Source: Paraburkholderia lycopersici (GTDB lineage Bacteria; Pseudomonadota; Gammaproteobacteria; Burkholderiales; Burkholderiaceae). Taken from it: a stretch of DNA of 64,000 nucleotides. The translations under genes were made by a program, and so were the position numbers. Shown piece after piece: positions 60,807 through 64,000 of the stretch (its first letter is position 1; each line of letters opens with the position of its first letter). The notes below the pieces were generated by a model. That model was not told the DNA's origin. It did not search any database and saw only the letters and a program-made list of their open reading frames with translations. Location of the stretch: NCBI RefSeq assembly GCF_900096975.1, contig NZ_FMYQ01000018.1, forward strand, positions 85,527 to 149,526, given 5' to 3'.

Positions 60807-61020
60807 TTCGAACGGGACTTGATCGTTGAGCGGACGCAAGCGGGACTCCAGCGCACGGGAGCCGCAGGGAAGCGCCTAGGCCGGAAGCCTTCTCTCAGCG
60901 AGCAAACCCGCAAGGAGATACTAGACCACCTCTCGCGCGGCGCTACGGTCTATTCGCTCGCGAAGCGATACGACACGACTCGCCAAACGATAATGCGTGT
61001 TCGGAAGCAGGGCCGCGGCT
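60807..61020 (+). pseudogene. C-terminal fragment of a serine recombinase (resolvase/invertase)
   Basis: The frame reads FERDLIVERTQAGLQRTGAA, the helix E region of Tn3/Hin-type resolvases, then GKRLGRKPSLSEQTRKEIL and the C-terminal helix-turn-helix (VYSLAKRYDTTRQTIMRVRK). The catalytic N-terminal domain with its serine is absent: sequence upstream of 60804 is unrelated. It is therefore a relic and cannot recombine by itself. Confidence 0.75.
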
Positions 61021-61037
61021 TAACCTGGCGGAGGCAC

Positions 61038-61523
61038 TTACGCCCGATTCGCTACCCTTCGGCACACGATCAATACCGCGCATACGGCAAACGTAGCCCA
61101 TGCCCAATATCCGACCAGCGCCACATTGACGGCGCGTTCTGGGTCCGGAGAAGCAAAGGCGCGAGCGGGGTCATAGGCGAACGCAAACGCGCCGCACGCC
61201 ACGAACCATCCTCCTATTACGGAAGCTGCTCCGAGTCGCGCCGCAAGCCACCCGCGAGCGCGCGGCCTTATCCATCCCTTCGCGGTTTGAACGAATACCG
61301 CAAAAAGGATAGAGGTCACGAACCAGTAAAGAAGTATGGCCAGTGTCTCTATGTCGTCCGTGTTAGCAAGAATATTCAATCGGAGCAAAGACAAGGACGT
61401 CCGAATAAATATATACACGCTATACGGCATGTTGGTTGGGATAAAGTCGTACAGGTGCGCGATGTAGAATCCGGCTACCACGCAGACCACTACGAATGAT
61501 CCCCAGCGAAGCGCGCTCTTCAT
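61038..61523 (-). CDS. Four-helix membrane protein, probable immunity partner of the adjacent effector
   Basis: The 161-aa product has about four membrane helices (near 8-26, 63-82, 100-117 and 134-155) with short polar loops and no known domain. It starts inside the stop of the Tlde1-like gene (ATGA overlap). Effector-immunity pairs are usually coupled this way, and a membrane protein with periplasmic loops could block a peptidoglycan enzyme. This is inference from position. Confidence 0.55.
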   Translation of the reverse strand: MKSALRWGSFVVVCVVAGFYIAHLYDFIPTNMPYSVYIFIRTSLSLLRLNILANTDDIETLAILLYWFVTSILFAVFVQTAKGWIRPRARGWLAARLGAASVIGGWFVACGAFAFAYDPARAFASPDPERAVNVALVGYWAWATFAVCAVLIVCRRVANRA

Positions 61524-62002
61524 TTAATCTCTAGCGTTCCGTACGCTTTCAAATCCGTTTCGGGAACCGGCAAGGATGGCTTCTGCGAGCGTAAAAACTT
61601 CTCCAACCGGTCAAAATCATACGGGTTCACGACCGTAACGCATCCTTCGCTTAAACGGCGCGGCCCCATCGGATGTAGGCGAAAGCTGCCGCGCGTGATT
61701 CCGTCAATATTCGTCTTATCACCTGTCGCGGGATTCCAGATCATAAACCAGCGTGTTCTATCCGTTGTTCCAAATCCATGCGCGCTCCACCAGTCCCGGA
61801 ACCCTCCAAGAATGCCGCCCGATTGGCGATCCACGAGAAAGTATTTGCCTTTGGGAAGCGGCCCAATATCCTCCTTTGCGGTATCGTCCGGATTGTCGCG
61901 GCCTTCCTTCTGACCTGAGAAGGCGGTCATCGGCGCGATTCCGTCACACGCTAAAACAGACGTAGTTTTCCGATTCAATACGAACGTGCAGCTAACCGGC
62001 AT
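61520..62002 (-). CDS. Tlde1-like type VI secretion effector (DUF2778, L,D-transpeptidase fold)
   Basis: Tlde1 effectors attack peptidoglycan tetrapeptides in the periplasm of rival cells. The 160-aa product has the DUF2778-type FSGQKEGRDNPDD, GPLPKGKYFLVDRQSGG and the catalytic H-P-M-G-P-R-R-L-S-E-G-C block near 112-123, which is the H-x6-8-S-x-G-C active site with the nucleophile cysteine. The start is 18 nt after the hcp stop and the stop overlaps the membrane protein. No signal peptide is seen, as expected for Hcp-carried cargo. Confidence 0.75.
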   Translation of the reverse strand: MPVSCTFVLNRKTTSVLACDGIAPMTAFSGQKEGRDNPDDTAKEDIGPLPKGKYFLVDRQSGGILGGFRDWWSAHGFGTTDRTRWFMIWNPATGDKTNIDGITRGSFRLHPMGPRRLSEGCVTVVNPYDFDRLEKFLRSQKPSLPVPETDLKAYGTLEIK

Positions 62003-62020
62003 ATATCGGCTCCGCGAGAC

Positions 62021-62498
62021 TTAGGTGGATTGATTCGCCTTAATGTCAATCAGGGCCGTCACGGTTCCGCCAGTCCCGCCGAGAGGATCTTGAAGAATGT
62101 ACTCATGCTTCATTCGAGCGAACGAAAGCTTGACTTCTTCGCTACAAAACTCCCCGCCCGCAACCGGTTCAACGAGAGAGATAATCACGTCATACATCGT
62201 CATCCGGATAAATTCGTGCGGCAGGCCGCCCGATTTTCGCATCGTCAACTGAGCTTCCGGAATGTGCTTGCCGGTGAAACAGTATTTGGCGAGATTCGGA
62301 CTAGCCCGATCCATCATGTGAGTAAACTCCAAATCAGATACCGTAGCCTTTGCAGCACCACCACCCGATCCGGAATGCATTGCCGAGTTTTGCGTAACTC
62401 GCCAGCGCCACGAGATAACATCAATTCCGTTCGCGTGGGTCATGTCTTGCGATTCCCCGTCAATCCCGTTGATCTTGAGGAAAATATCCTGCAGCCAT
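62021..62498 (-). pseudogene. Hcp-family type VI secretion tube protein, frameshifted at its start
   Basis: The frame from 62494 encodes QDIFLKINGIDGESQD, then a body with HANGIDVISWRW and FTHMMDRASPNLAKYCFTG, diagnostic of Hcp, about 157 residues in all. An AAAGGA ribosome site lies 9 nt before an ATG at 62496-62498, but that ATG is one base out of frame (ATGGCTGCAG) and meets TGA after 12 codons. Removing one base gives the usual Hcp start (M-L/A-Q-D-I-F). The next in-frame ATG is at 62443 and would lose 17 conserved residues. Inactivation, a CTG start, or a sequencing error are all possible. Confidence 0.7.
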
Positions 62499-62649
62499 AG
62501 CTGCGAATCCTTTAAGCGATTTTAACAATTGACGGTTATTTCAGACCGAAAGCATAGTAGAGCGCGGCATAAGAGGAAAATCAAGTGGATAGAAGCAAGG
62601 TTGGATGGGTTTTGTCAGAAATTATTTTTTTGATAATCGGATTGAATAT

Positions 62650-63090
62650 TTAGCGCGCGCATCTAATGTCTGCATGGTGAATGGGCACAAGTGCGAGATA
62701 GGTCTCTATAGCTTCCCTTGCTTCCCTCTCGTCAAACGTGGCGCGCGGCGGGAACCCGCGCGGCCCGTGATAAGAGCGCCGCCCCGCCATCCAATTAGCG
62801 TATGGGCGCGCGGCAGGGCGCTCTATGCCTTCCAAGTAAAACGGGCCTATCCGGTAGAGTCTTCCAGCCGCGAGCGCCCCGCGCACCTCCTCGTAAAGAT
62901 CGGGCGGCAGGTCCAATCGCGAGAAGGTCACGGAGAGCGAAGGGAACCGGTGCTCAACGCCATGAGCCGTCGCGATAATCCCGTACTCTATGCGCCTGCG
63001 CGGCTGCGTTAGTTCGCGGCATATCGTGGTGAATGCGACTAGACCTGTCGGGTCAAAATCCGTCCATCCTTCATCGTCCGTGAAGAGCAC
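62650..63090 (-). CDS. Hypothetical protein upstream of hcp
   Basis: The 146-aa product is soluble, with FTDDEGWTDFDPTGLVAFTTI at its start and an arginine-rich tail. I recognise no family. It reads in the same direction as the hcp cassette but is separated by about 150 nt of AT-rich DNA. A second immunity-like or transport-linked gene of the cassette is possible but unsupported. It also looks codon-biased like a real gene. Confidence 0.4.
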   Translation of the reverse strand: MLFTDDEGWTDFDPTGLVAFTTICRELTQPRRRIEYGIIATAHGVEHRFPSLSVTFSRLDLPPDLYEEVRGALAAGRLYRIGPFYLEGIERPAARPYANWMAGRRSYHGPRGFPPRATFDEREAREAIETYLALVPIHHADIRCAR

Positions 63091-63914
63091 AGCCTCTCAA
63101 AATAACATATGTAGGAGTCGGTATCGCGCCCGTTCGGAGAAAATCGCGCTAAACTCGAATAAGCGCCCGCGACTGGAGAAGACAAATTCATCAGTTACTC
63201 GTCACAAGCGAGACGCGCATAGACGGTACGCGCCCGTACAACGCCAGGTTCAGACTTACTGCTTTGATGGTTGGCTTGCTCATGGATGCTCTCCTATGAT
63301 TCAGCACATTTGCGCGCTCGACGCGTCCCGTTCAGGTCAGTAGTTCGGTCGCCGCCTTGTCTATCGGAGCGTCTCTGCGTTGACGCTCGATGGCCCTTCC
63401 GATCTGCCTGAATGCGCTCTTGATGGTTTATGGTCGACAAGGTCTGGCTCCTTAGCTCTGCGTCTGGGTAGATGAATCTGATCGAGCATAACCGGTCAGC
63501 TACCGTGCGCCCTGATGACGGCACCATTCGCTACGATTATCCGGTGAGGCTGTCAGCTACTTCACCAATATGCACGGTGGCGAGTCTTACCAATGCCATC
63601 TAGAGAAGCGGAAGCTTACCCGGTGCGGGGGCCGGGTACGCACGGCCCCGGATTGGCCGTCAAATTCGAATTCACGTATTTCGACGGCTACTTTTAGATC
63701 CTTCCCGGCTAACGTACTTCAGCTCGCGGGCCATCCCGCAATATGCGGCAGTTGACGGGCCTTAAGCTCCGGTCCGCCCGCCGGATGTATCCAGTGGTTG
63801 GAGCAAATCGGGGATTGTGGCGGTCAGTGCCGCAGCCAGATCTTGGAGGTCGGCAACAGCAATGCCAATCAGCGTTTACGGCCCCAACGACGGCCCCGAC
63901 ACAGTTAGAGCGTG
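63091..63914. other. 824-nt region with no recognised gene
   Basis: A 30-codon frame at 63191-63283 (minus) reads MSKPTIKAVSLNLALYG at its start and has AGGAG 7 nt before the ATG, but its short length gives little support. Other frames lack protein-like features. Confidence 0.3.
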
Positions 63915-64000
63915 TTAGGCACTATTGTTAAGGGCTGCAAAGTGGACAAGCATAAGCACGGCGAAAATGACGAAGTGCAGGCCGGCCAAGGTTTCGGGCA
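63915..64000 (-). CDS. C-terminal tail of a gene cut by the right edge
   Basis: The minus strand reads PETLAGLHFVIFAVLMLV then HFAALNNSA and a stop at 63915-63917; the rest lies outside the window. The hydrophobic ending is not enough to name a family. A transposase or membrane protein are both possible. Confidence 0.35.
   Translation of the reverse strand, partial: PETLAGLHFVIFAVLMLVHFAALNNSA

Noticed and set aside
60198..61499. A 433-codon plus-strand frame taken as one gene
   Set aside because: Only about 70 codons resemble a resolvase tail; the left part is antisense to the TniQ-like gene and the right part to the membrane protein gene.

Overview
The window is high-GC DNA from a member of the Burkholderiaceae, most likely Paraburkholderia, Burkholderia or Caballeronia. 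This is judged from protein content, gene order and codon use; no database was searched. The left two thirds is main-chromosome housekeeping DNA close to the replication origin: mnmG (5' end cut by the window), rsmG and parA-parB, with a perfect 16-bp parS site inside mnmG. A predicted anion transporter follows, then the full nine-gene F1Fo ATP synthase operon atpI-B-E-F-H-A-G-D-C with a clear sigma70 promoter in front and a terminator behind.

From 13.4 to 42.2 kb come an acyl-CoA synthetase, a PheC-like periplasmic protein, hemE, priA, a small membrane protein, and trifunctional putA with a hairpin carrying two PutA-type operator motifs. A branched-chain amino acid binding protein follows. 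A minus-strand glycine/serine block (gcvT-gcvH-gcvP, an alginate-lyase-like gene, sdaA, a TPP enzyme) is led by a tandem glycine riboswitch and terminator. Last come a lipoprotein, a Gfo/Idh/MocA oxidoreductase, a Rep/UvrD helicase, an NTF2-like protein and a diheme cytochrome c.

At 42533-42608 lies tRNA-Arg(CCG), the target of an integrated element. A P4-type tyrosine integrase follows it, and the last part of the tRNA (16 bp) recurs exactly at 59792-59807, giving candidate attL and attR sites about 17.2 kb apart. The element's cargo looks like two anti-phage systems. One is a five-gene minus-strand operon: amino-methyltransferase with Zn ribbons, a 779-aa unknown/DrmE-like protein, then DrmA, DrmB and DrmC, a DISARM arrangement mixing class 1 and class 2 traits. 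The other is a divergent two-gene operon: an SF2 helicase overlapping a 474-aa protein with a PD-(D/E)XK-like site of H-x-K form. I did not recognise this pair, and it is the best candidate for an undescribed system.

Right of attR is an older, decayed accessory zone: a TniQ/TnsD-like C-terminal piece, a serine-recombinase tail, and a type VI secretion cassette. The cassette holds an hcp gene with a one-base frameshift at its start, a Tlde1-like L,D-transpeptidase-fold effector, and an overlapping four-helix membrane protein that is probably its immunity partner. Mostly featureless DNA follows, and a truncated reading frame runs off the right edge.
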